64,000 nt of DNA from Nannocystis sp. RBIL2. Its GTDB lineage: Bacteria > Myxococcota_A > Polyangia > Nannocystales > Nannocystaceae. The stretch spans positions 3,704,001 to 3,768,000 of the forward strand of contig NZ_JAPNJW010000001.1 of NCBI RefSeq assembly GCF_026626745.1. The letters run 5' to 3'. Positions 27,305 through 34,399 of the stretch are shown piece by piece (within the stretch, counting starts at the first letter, position 1; each line of letters begins with the position of its first letter). The notes under the pieces were generated by a model. The model searched no databases and was not told the origin of the DNA. It worked only from the letters and a program-made list of their open reading frames with translations. Position numbers and translations under genes: made by a program.

Positions 27305-28741
27305 TCACTGCGGGAGATCGGCGCTGGGGAACTCGTTGGGAGGGATCGCCTCGCCGTCGAGGATCGTGCGCACCACGGTTTCGCGGGCGGCGCCGGCGGC
27401 GATCCGCTCCTGCGCGTGCGCGAGCTCGGCCTCGACGTCGGCGGCGAGCGCCTCGGCGCCGCGAAAGCCGTCGACGTAGCGGCCGTTGACGAAGATCGCC
27501 GGGGTGGCGTCGAGCCCGAGCCTGCGGGCATATACGAGGTCGTCGCGGACGACCTGGGCGACCTCGGCGCTGTCGAGGTCGGCGAGGAAGCGGGCCTCGT
27601 CGAGGCCGAGCTCGCGGGCGATCGCCGCGTAGGTGCGACGACCGAGCCGCGGGGCGGCGAACAGCTTCTCGGCGAAGTCCCAGAAGCGGTTCTGCTTGTC
27701 GGCCGCGACCACCGCCCGCGCAGCGCTGTCGGCGGCCGAGTGGATCGGCAGCGGCAGCTGGCGGTAGGCGATCCGGACGTCGTTGGGGTAGCGCCGCCGC
27801 AGCTCGGCGATGCCCTCGGTCGCGGCCTTGCGACAGAACGGGCACTCGAAGTCCATGAACGCGACCAGCAGCACCGGCGCGTCGGCGGGCCCCAGCGTGG
27901 GCGCGGCGCCGGCGTCGACGGCGTAGCGCTTGCCCGCCTCGGCGCGCTGCGGGGGCGGCGCCTCGGCGGCCTTGAACCGCTCGGCGAGGATCCGCCGCTG
28001 CTGCGCAGTGGCGTCGTCGACCTCGAGCGGGGCGATCACTGCGCCTTCCATGACTGCGGCGTAGAGGTCGGCGCGCGGGGTGCCCGCGCGCAGGCGGGCC
28101 TGGGCGGCGAGGATCTCCTCGTCGATCAGCGCATGCCAGGCCGCCTCGTCGCGGAAGCCGATCACCGGGCGCCCGTTCACCAGCGCCACGGGGCTGAAGT
28201 AGATCCCGAGCTCCACCGCCTGGCGGCGATGGCGGATCCGCGTGCCCGAGTAGACGCCGGCGTCGAGGTCGTCGAGGAAGCGCGGCACGTCGAGCCCGAG
28301 CGCCTCGGCGCTCTGCTTGAGCGCCGCGCGGTCGAACTGCATCGTGTCGTAGAGCCGGCGGTGCATCGGCCAGAACTGGCCCTGCGCGCCGGCGGCCAGC
28401 GCGGCCTCGGCGGCCCGCTCGCCGTCGGCGAAGCCCGGCAAGGTCTGGCTGCGGAACACCACCCGCAGGTCGTCGCGGTAGTCCTCGAGGAGGTGCTCGA
28501 GGACCTTCCAGGTGCGCGCGCACGGCGGACAGGCGTAGTCGGAGAAGACCACGACCGTGACCAGCGGCTCGGCGCCGCCGAGCGCGTGCTCGTCAGGGTC
28601 GAGGTCGACGCGGTAGCGCACCGACGAGGTGGCGACCGGCGCGGCTGGCGATTCAGGAGCGCTCGGGGAGCACTCGCAGGCTGCGTTGCTCAGCGTCAGG
28701 CCGAACACGACCTGGCCGAGCCAGAGATGAGGGACACGCAT
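27305..28741 (-). CDS. Exported protein with two DsbA-like domains (diverged)
   Basis: 478 residues from ATG 28739-28741. Signal sequence MRVPHLWLGQVVFGLTLSNAACECS, probably a lipoprotein (S-N-A-A-C). Domain 1 active site VFSDYACPPCARTWKVL (C-P-P-C at about 70), domain 2 AFMDFECPFCRKAATEG (C-P-F-C at about 300). Cis-Pro regions are FSPVALVNGRP in domain 1 and DATPAIFVNGR in domain 2. It is clearly a relative of the two neighbouring DsbA-type proteins but more diverged; domain 1 has lost the W-E-M-H-D motif (QFWPMHRRL). It is probably co-transcribed with them. Confidence 0.86.
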   Translation of the reverse strand: MRVPHLWLGQVVFGLTLSNAACECSPSAPESPAAPVATSSVRYRVDLDPDEHALGGAEPLVTVVVFSDYACPPCARTWKVLEHLLEDYRDDLRVVFRSQTLPGFADGERAAEAALAAGAQGQFWPMHRRLYDTMQFDRAALKQSAEALGLDVPRFLDDLDAGVYSGTRIRHRRQAVELGIYFSPVALVNGRPVIGFRDEAAWHALIDEEILAAQARLRAGTPRADLYAAVMEGAVIAPLEVDDATAQQRRILAERFKAAEAPPPQRAEAGKRYAVDAGAAPTLGPADAPVLLVAFMDFECPFCRKAATEGIAELRRRYPNDVRIAYRQLPLPIHSAADSAARAVVAADKQNRFWDFAEKLFAAPRLGRRTYAAIARELGLDEARFLADLDSAEVAQVVRDDLVYARRLGLDATPAIFVNGRYVDGFRGAEALAADVEAELAHAQERIAAGAARETVVRTILDGEAIPPNEFPSADLPQ

Positions 28742-28867
28742 GAGAGGACCGTCTCGAACACCCGGAGGGCGCCGCCGAGGCGCGCAGCGCCGGCTCCCGC
28801 GCGCAGGTGCACGAGGCACCTGCAGCCTCTCGAGCGCGACCCAATGCCTCCGGCCGGCCCGAGCGGA

Positions 28868-29404
28868 CTACGCGGGCGAGACGCGAGGCGGGGGTGCTTC
28901 GGGACGGGTCGTCCGGGACAGGAGGGGCGGGTCGTCCCGCGGCCGGGCCGACGCGAGCGCCATGCGCTGCGGCGACCACTCGTCGCGCAGGAGCGCGGCG
29001 ACGGCGGCGCTCGAACCGGGCCCAAGCAAGTCGGGTGGTGGCCGCGCCGGCAAGCCGCCGGGCTGGAGCTTGCCGCAGGTCTCGTCGGTCGGGTCGCACA
29101 CGGCCCGCTTGAACAGCACCTCGAGCAGACGCGAGCACGAGCCGCGCGACAACTTGAGGACCGACGGGTCGACGACCAGGTCGGCGAGGAGATCGCCGCC
29201 GCACAACACCTCGGCGTCGGGGTCGTCCTCGTCGCCGCAGAACTCCGCGACGCCGAGCAGCTCGACCAGGCGCAGGTGGATGTCGCTCCGCAGATCGGGC
29301 GTGCCCCCAACCGCGGCCTCCGCGCTCGATGCAGCCACGCCCGCGCCCAGCCACAGGCTGAGCACCAGGAGACAGCGCAAGAAGCTGGAGAACAGGGCAG
29401 GCAC
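28868..29404 (-). CDS. Small secreted Cys-containing protein next to the DsbA block
   Basis: 178 residues from GTG 29402-29404: signal peptide VPALFSSFLRCLLVLSLWLGAGVAASSAEAA. The mature part has five cysteines (EFCGDEDD, EVLCGGD, GSCSRLL, RAVCDPTD, ETCGKL) within about 80 residues, followed by a Pro/Arg-rich tail without structure. No recognisable family. It is 126 bp upstream of, and on the same strand as, the DsbA genes. A disulfide-containing client of those oxidoreductases is one possibility (inference). The start is uncertain because the frame stays open to 29560; I used the GTG that gives a clean signal peptide. Confidence 0.6.
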   Translation of the reverse strand: MPALFSSFLRCLLVLSLWLGAGVAASSAEAAVGGTPDLRSDIHLRLVELLGVAEFCGDEDDPDAEVLCGGDLLADLVVDPSVLKLSRGSCSRLLEVLFKRAVCDPTDETCGKLQPGGLPARPPPDLLGPGSSAAVAALLRDEWSPQRMALASARPRDDPPLLSRTTRPEAPPPRVSPA

Positions 29405-29560
29405 GGAGCGCGGCGAAACGTTAGGCGGGTTTTGCAAACTGCGCAAGCCGCCTTCTATTCCCGCGCGTGCGCCGGACCACGGGACGCCGGCCCGCTGCGG
29501 GGCTCCCGGGCCTCGGCCGCCGGCGCAGCGGACCGCAGACCGGCGTCGGACCCAAAGCAC

Positions 29561-29591
29561 GAAGCCCCGTCACCGGCGGTGACAGGGCTTC
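29561..29591 (-). terminator. Terminator hairpin downstream of tRNA-Gly
   Basis: A near-perfect 14-bp stem: GAAGCCCCGTCACC pairs with GGTGACAGGGCTTC across GCG, one mismatch. It begins 10 bases beyond the 3' end of the tRNA-Gly gene. On the plus strand it is followed by GATTTTC, so it could also stop transcription arriving from the other side. Confidence 0.7.
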
Positions 29592-29600
29592 GATTTTCTG

Positions 29601-29673
<73 letters not shown>

Positions 29674-29755
29674 AGATCGTGCAGAACAACGTCCGAGGAC
29701 GGGTCTCTGCCGGTTGGTTCAGGTTTTGTTCCCGCGCCGTGACGAGGGGAGGCGG

Positions 29756-29783
29756 AGAATATACGAGCCCCATGGAGTGTCAA
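29756..29783 (-). promoter_or_regulatory. Sigma-70-like promoter for tRNA-Gly
   Basis: Read on the minus strand: a perfect TTGACA (29778-29783), 16 bases, then TATTCT (29756-29761), with an overlapping TATATT. Transcription would start about 75 bases before the tRNA. It is the clearest housekeeping promoter in the window, consistent with a highly expressed stable RNA. Confidence 0.75.
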
Positions 29784-29922
29784 GCCCCCTTCGAAAAGAA
29801 CGTGCTCGACCCCGTGGAGGCGCCCCAGCCGCCCCGCGGGGCTCGATCGAGGGTCCCGGGGGGTCGGCCGGGACCCGGCCCCGTGCTCGTGTTCGAGCTC
29901 ACAGCCTCGCCGGCGATGCGGC

Positions 29923-29952
29923 TTGACGCCGTCCCGAGGGATCGAGTACACA
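29923..29952 (+). promoter_or_regulatory. Sigma-70-like promoter for tRNA-Asn
   Basis: TTGACG (29923-29928), 18-base spacer, TACACA (29947-29952). The predicted start lies about 25 bases before the tRNA at 29984. The rest of the 310-bp gap between the two tRNA genes shows nothing coding. Confidence 0.65.
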
Positions 29953-29983
29953 CGCTCGCCCCGGGCCCCCAAGTCCGGGTCAT

Positions 29984-30056
29984 TCCGACATAGCTCAGTC
30001 GGTAGAGCAGCGGACTGTTAATCCGCGGGTCGTAGGTTCAAGTCCTACTGTCGGAG
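29984..30056 (+). tRNA. tRNA-Asn (anticodon GTT)
   Basis: A 73-nt cloverleaf: acceptor TCCGACA pairs with TGTCGGA, D-arm GCTC..GAGC, anticodon stem GCGGA/TCCGC with loop CTGTTAA (anticodon GTT), T-arm GTAGG-TTCAAGT-CCTAC, discriminator G. CCA is not encoded. Divergent from tRNA-Gly, each with its own promoter. Confidence 0.97.
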
Positions 30057-30061
30057 CCCAA

Positions 30062-30104
30062 AAGAACCCCTCCAGCGCATCGCCGGAGGGGTTCTTCGTT
30101 TTGG
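30062..30104 (+). terminator. Rho-independent terminator of tRNA-Asn
   Basis: A 12-bp stem, AAGAACCCCTCC with GGAGGGGTTCTT, around an 11-base loop, followed by CGTTTTGG. It starts 6 bases after the tRNA and is the best canonical terminator in the window. Confidence 0.88.
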
Positions 30105-30144
30105 TCGCGCAGGCGGCCGCGGCCGGCCTGTCCCGCGGGACACC

Positions 30145-31461
30145 TCAGCGGCGACGCCGGCGGGCCAGCCCGAGGAGCGCGGCGAGGGACAGGGCCAGGA
30201 CGCCCGCCCCGCCCGACTCGTCCGCGGCGCAGGCGCAGCCCTCCCCTCCGATCCCTTCGAGGCCACCGTCGGGGCCGGGCAGGCTGCCGTCGGGGGTGGC
30301 GGTGACGACCTGGTCATGCACGCGCGGGTTGCCGAACAGGTCGTAGGAGACGAGGACGAAGTTGTAGGTCTTGCCGTTCTCGAGCCCGTGGATGGCCATG
30401 CCCTTGGTGTTGAACGTGATGTGGTCGCTGCACACGTGGTCCCAGTCGAGGGCGTGCAGGCTCGGGCTGACGCGCAGCTCGCAGGCCTCGTCGCACAGCC
30501 CCTCGGGGCCGTTGTCGTCGCCGTCGTCGCAGGCCTCGCCGGCCTCGACCACGCCGTTGCCGCAAGTGCCCGGGTCGGCCACCTCCTCGGGGGCCGTCTT
30601 GACGGTCGAGAACGGCGCGTCGCCGCACAGGTTGCCGGCCGTGAAGTAGTGGTTGTTGTCCGGCACCTCGCCGAGCTCGGGCGTCGGGAAGTCGAGGCCC
30701 GGCGACGCACCCGTCGCCGCCTCCTCGCACAGCACGCGGAAGCCCGCGATGTCGCCGCTGCTCGGCAGCTCCCAGTGGAGCGTGACGCCGCCGTCACCTG
30801 GCTCGACGGACAGGGTCGAAACCTCGAGAAGCGGCGGCATGAAGTCGTACGCGATCGTGGGGACGCCGGACAGCTGGGAGAGCGCGCTGTCGGGCCCATA
30901 GAAGAACTCGTCGGCCTGGCACGCGGCGGTGCTGTTCCCGGCCGGGTCGCACATCCAGACGCTGGTCTCGCCCTCGACGTAGTCGCCGCAGGCGCCGCTG
31001 AGCATCGTCTCGGCCCCGAGGACGTCTCGGGTCGGTGACGAGGGATCGAGGCCGGAGGCCAGGAACGCCGGGTGAAACGCGCTCGTCACGCCTTGCACGA
31101 AGTTCGCCGCCAGCACGTCGGCGAGCACGCCGCAGCGGCGAAATTGGCCGGCCATCGCGGTCTCGGCGGTGGAGCACACGGCGCCGATGAAGGCCTGGAT
31201 CTTGGCGCTGAAGTCGAGGTCGGCGCCGTCCTTTGCCTGGATCTGGACGCCGATCCGCTGGCCGCACTGGCAGCGGGCGCGGTTGGTCGCGTACCTGAGG
31301 TCGCGCTCGACCATCGGTCGCACGATCTCGCCGCTCTCGTCGGTCACATAATACGACACCGAGAAATCGGCGGGCGCGGGCAGCTCGGCGCGGGCGGTCC
31401 CTGCGAAGGAAAAGGTCGCTAGCAACGCAGCATACACATACGGTGATGGAACGTCGGGCAT
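30145..31461 (-). CDS. Secreted Cys-rich-repeat protein with MYXO-CTERM tail
   Basis: 438 residues. Signal peptide MPDVPSPYVYAALLATFSFAGTARAEL. The N-terminal domain (25-215) has Cys pairs (ARCQCGQR, GAVCST, RRCGV, GACGDY, WMCDPAGNSTAACQADE) and no known fold that I can name. A fibronectin-like stretch (VEPGDGGVTLHWELPSSGDIAGFRVLCEE) follows at about 220-250. At about 305-330 is the myxobacterial Cys-rich repeat CGNGVVEAGEACDDGDDNGPEGLCDEAC. The C-terminus, GGEGCACAADESGG plus a hydrophobic run and ARRRRR, is a MYXO-CTERM sorting signal, so a surface location is expected. Confidence 0.82.
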   Translation of the reverse strand: MPDVPSPYVYAALLATFSFAGTARAELPAPADFSVSYYVTDESGEIVRPMVERDLRYATNRARCQCGQRIGVQIQAKDGADLDFSAKIQAFIGAVCSTAETAMAGQFRRCGVLADVLAANFVQGVTSAFHPAFLASGLDPSSPTRDVLGAETMLSGACGDYVEGETSVWMCDPAGNSTAACQADEFFYGPDSALSQLSGVPTIAYDFMPPLLEVSTLSVEPGDGGVTLHWELPSSGDIAGFRVLCEEAATGASPGLDFPTPELGEVPDNNHYFTAGNLCGDAPFSTVKTAPEEVADPGTCGNGVVEAGEACDDGDDNGPEGLCDEACELRVSPSLHALDWDHVCSDHITFNTKGMAIHGLENGKTYNFVLVSYDLFGNPRVHDQVVTATPDGSLPGPDGGLEGIGGEGCACAADESGGAGVLALSLAALLGLARRRRR

Positions 31462-31767
31462 GTCGATCCAACCAGTGACACTCGGCCGTTGTTCCGATCG
31501 CGCCCGCGATCACAAAGCGAGCGAGCGAACAGGTGTGGCCACGTGCGAGCCCACCGCCACACCCACGCGGACCGCTCGCGCCGCTGCAAGTCGCCTGCCA
31601 CTCACCGAAGCGAACTGCCGGCAGCTCGACGCGCCCGCGCGAGAGACCGCAAGAGGTCTGGAGCCGGTCGGGAGGGCGGAGGGATCGGGACCGAGATGGG
31701 CGCCATGTCGGCACCATGGCCGCCGAGCCCCCGAGTCATCGACCGATCTTCGCCGCGACGCGCGGAC
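31462..31767. other. 306-bp intergenic gap without recognised content
   Basis: Separates the MYXO-CTERM gene from the RDD gene, both on the minus strand. Reading frames across it are short, Arg/Pro-rich and without relatives I know. No strong hairpin, tRNA-like fold or palindrome of the dispersed family was seen. It probably contains the promoter of the MYXO-CTERM gene. Confidence 0.45.
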
Positions 31768-32211
31768 TCATCCCGCCTGCAGCCGGATCACGCGCGTCCC
31801 GCCGGCGAACGCGTCGTGGTCGCCTTGCCGCAGCGGGCTCCTGCGGATCGTCCTGGCGATCACGACCCAGGCCGCGAGCGCCAGCAGCGGGCCGATGAAG
31901 GGGATCGATCCGAGCAAAGTAAACGCCTCGCGCCGCAGCGACTGCCGCAGCGTCGGCCGCCCGCCGTCGGGGCCGAGCACGCGCAGCCCCAGCGCCAGCT
32001 TGCCGGGCGTCGCGCCGACCCAGGCGTCGAGCAGGCTGAAGTAGAGGAACACGAACGCCGAGCCGACGAGCAGCCAGTCGAAGCCGTAGCCCATGACCTG
32101 GCCGAGGCCGACGTCGACGGCGGCGAGGACCAGGACATCGAGGCCGCGCGCCAGCAGGCGCACCGGGAATTCGGCGGGGATCGTGGACGGGGCGGACGAA
32201 GCAGCGGTCAT
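31768..32211 (-). CDS. RDD family membrane protein
   Basis: 147 residues. RDD signature pieces: PVRLLARGLDVLVLAAVDVG (the R..D of the first helix), a central TM pair with FLYFSLLDAWVGATPGKLALGLRVLGPDGGRPTLRQSLRRE (the conserved T-P-G-K-x-x-x-G-L-R-V), and a third span IPFIGPLLALAAWVVIARTI. The C-terminus QGDHDAFAGGTRVI fits the family end (H-D..A-G-T-x-V). Function of RDD proteins is mostly unknown; some are linked to ion transport. It starts 56 bp after the gene at 32268 ends, same strand. Confidence 0.85.
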   Translation of the reverse strand: MTAASSAPSTIPAEFPVRLLARGLDVLVLAAVDVGLGQVMGYGFDWLLVGSAFVFLYFSLLDAWVGATPGKLALGLRVLGPDGGRPTLRQSLRREAFTLLGSIPFIGPLLALAAWVVIARTIRRSPLRQGDHDAFAGGTRVIRLQAG

Positions 32212-32267
32212 GGCAACACAGACCGCGACCGCCGGCAGGACTCATCGGTCGCGCGTAAAAAAATCAC

Positions 32268-33518
32268 TCAGCCGAACGGCGTCACCGGGCGCACCGCCCC
32301 GTCGGCCGCGATGCGCACCGCGAACTCGCAGCGGGTCTCCGACTCGCGCAGCACCACGATCGCGTGCTCGCCCCGCGCGTGGGCCGTGAACGACCACAGG
32401 CCGTCCGGCAGCTCGAGCAGGGCCAGGTCCGGGGTCCGGCCGAGCTCGGCCAGCGGGGCCAGGCGCGCGCTCAGGCCCGACTCCTCGAGCGACAGCGCGA
32501 GCACGCGATCGCCGAGCGGCAGCACCTCGAAGTCGAGGTAGTCGCTGGCCGGCAGCGGCGGGTGCCGTTCGACGCGCACCGTGCCCTCGGGCCAGGCGGT
32601 CAGGGCCACGATGTCGCGCGAACCTGTCCCCGAGAACATGTTGTCGTCCTTCCACAGCACGCGGCCCACGCCGCGCGTGCACGCCACCCGCGCGTCGAGG
32701 CTGTCGAGGGTGTGCAGCGCGAGCGGCGACCAGCGGCCGGCGCGGAAGAACGTGGTCGCCACCTGCGGCGCCTCGGGGCCGTGGGAGATCTCGATCGCCA
32801 AAAACGACGCCTCGCCGGCGGTGCGGAGGTGGAAGTGACACGGGTAGACACCCGGCGACGTCGCCGGCACGAGGCCGAGGTCGACGCGAGGACCGAAGCC
32901 CGCGGCGCTGACGCGGCGGGCGAACATCCGCAGCACCGTGGCCTCGGCGATCGCGCCGAACAACCACCCGCCGCGGATCGTGCCGGTCTCGGCCAGCGGG
33001 CGCCGCTCGACGCGCCCGCTCGGGTGGGCGATCACCAGCTGCGACGCGCTGCGCCAGCTCTCGGTCTCGAGCGCGAGCACCACCCCGTCGGCGAGCGCGT
33101 AGCCGGTGACCGTGCGACCGAGCGCCCACGGCATGCGCCGCTGGCCGGACAGCGGCATGAGCCGGGTCGAGCGCCCCAGGGGCTCGCAGATCCGCAGCCA
33201 CAACGGGCTCCCGGGCTCTCCGGCCAAGATCTCCGCCTCTTGCGCGAGGCCGCTGCCGTGCAGGTCGGACGGGTCGGCGAGGCCGACCTCGGGGACGATC
33301 CTCACCCGCACGCGCGGCGCGTCGCCGTCGCTGCCGCTGAATTCACACAGCCGCTGGCTGTCCGGATCGAAGCACACCAGCTCGGCGGCGGGTTCGTGGT
33401 TGCGCAGCCAGGCCGGCTCGCCGTCACGGACGAACGGTACGACGACCGCGCCGGACCCAGCGACGCGGGGGCAGCCCTCTGGCGCACGCATCTGGGGCGA
33501 CGCTAGCCCGAGCTTCAC
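32268..33518 (-). CDS. Uncharacterised protein, probably beta-propeller-like
   Basis: 416 residues, no signal peptide or membrane span. The sequence is a run of strand-like segments with repeated W/G patterns (EPAWLRNHE, SPLWLRICEPLGRSTRLMPL, GGWLFGAIAEATVLRMF, GRVLWKDDNMFSGTGSRDIVALTAWPEG, LPDGLWSFTAHARGEHAIVVL), which resembles a WD40/Kelch-type propeller without a clear family. I do not recognise it. The start ATG (33516-33518, MKLGLASPQ) is divergent from the dioxygenase at 33620. A dispersed-motif copy lies within it at about 32621-32645 (CCTGTCCCCGAGAACATG). Confidence 0.65.
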   Translation of the reverse strand: MKLGLASPQMRAPEGCPRVAGSGAVVVPFVRDGEPAWLRNHEPAAELVCFDPDSQRLCEFSGSDGDAPRVRVRIVPEVGLADPSDLHGSGLAQEAEILAGEPGSPLWLRICEPLGRSTRLMPLSGQRRMPWALGRTVTGYALADGVVLALETESWRSASQLVIAHPSGRVERRPLAETGTIRGGWLFGAIAEATVLRMFARRVSAAGFGPRVDLGLVPATSPGVYPCHFHLRTAGEASFLAIEISHGPEAPQVATTFFRAGRWSPLALHTLDSLDARVACTRGVGRVLWKDDNMFSGTGSRDIVALTAWPEGTVRVERHPPLPASDYLDFEVLPLGDRVLALSLEESGLSARLAPLAELGRTPDLALLELPDGLWSFTAHARGEHAIVVLRESETRCEFAVRIAADGAVRPVTPFG

Positions 33519-33619
33519 CCTTGCGTCGAGGCCCGGGCGATTGTCGGCGGGAGCGCAACAGTGCGTTGCTCCGGACGGGCTTGTCCGGGCGCGCGCGGGG
33601 TAACATACCGGACCCTGGC

Positions 33620-34399
33620 ATGCCCACCACGCCCGTCCTGTTCGTCGGCCACGGCTCGCCGATGAACGTCATCCTCGACAATGCTTGGACGCGGACGTTC
33701 AACGATCTCGGGACGGCGTTGCCGACGCCACGGGCGATCCTCGCCGTCTCGGCCCACTGGTACACCCGCGGCACCTTCGTGACGGCCGGCGGCGACCCAC
33801 CGACGATTCACGACTTCGGCAACTTCCCCCGCCAGCTGTTCGAGTTCGAGTACCCCGCCCGCGGCAGCGACGACGTCGCGCGCCGGGTCTGCGAGCTCCT
33901 GAGCTCGGTGAAGGCCGCCCCGCGCGGTGACTGGGGCCTGGACCACGGCACCTGGACGGTCCTGCATCACATGTACCCGCGCGCCGACGTGCCGGTGCTG
34001 CAGCTCAGCATCGACCAGCAGCGGCTGCCGGCCGAGCACCTGGCGATCGGTCGCGCGCTCGCGCCGTTGCGCGAAGAGGGCGTCCTGATCCTCGGCAGCG
34101 GCAACTTCACGCACAACCTGCGCGCGACCATGCAGCTCGCGCAGCGCGGCGACACCTCGCTGCAGGAGTGGGCCCTGCGCTTCGACGCCGACGTGGCCCA
34201 GGCCATCGAGCAGCGCGACCACGACTTCCTCGCGCGCGCCCCCGAGACCGCGCTCGGGCGGCAGAACCACCCCAGCCTCGAACACTACCTCCCGCTGCTC
34301 TACGCCGTCGGCGCCGCGAGCGAGGCCGAGACCCCGCGGTTCTTCAACCCCGGCTTCGACCTCGGCTCGATCTCGATGCGCGGCGTCCTGTTCGGCTAG
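33620..34399 (+). CDS. LigB/DODA family extradiol ring-cleavage dioxygenase
   Basis: 259 residues. Typical 4,5-DOPA dioxygenase (YgiD) sequence: LFVGHGSPMNVILDN (metal His at residue 11), ILAVSAHWYTRG, the LDHGTWTVLHHMYP block around residue 115, LILGSGNFTHNLR around 160 and NHPSLEHYLPLLYAVGAA near the C-terminus. The family opens catechol-type rings using zinc or iron; the natural substrate here is unknown. Start ATG 33620 gives MPTTPVLFVGH; upstream sequence contains small hairpins (e.g. CCGGAC..GTCCGG at about 33572-33589). It ends by sharing CTAG with the stop of the convergent methylase gene. Confidence 0.9.
   Translation: MPTTPVLFVGHGSPMNVILDNAWTRTFNDLGTALPTPRAILAVSAHWYTRGTFVTAGGDPPTIHDFGNFPRQLFEFEYPARGSDDVARRVCELLSSVKAAPRGDWGLDHGTWTVLHHMYPRADVPVLQLSIDQQRLPAEHLAIGRALAPLREEGVLILGSGNFTHNLRATMQLAQRGDTSLQEWALRFDADVAQAIEQRDHDFLARAPETALGRQNHPSLEHYLPLLYAVGAASEAETPRFFNPGFDLGSISMRGVLFG

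Noticed and set aside
29984-30056. tRNA genes as an integration site for a mobile element
   Set aside because: No integrase, no direct repeat of a tRNA 3' end and no composition shift nearby.
31489-32541. A 350-codon plus-strand frame opposite the RDD and propeller-like genes
   Set aside because: Antisense to recognisable proteins with Arg/Ser/Ala-biased composition.
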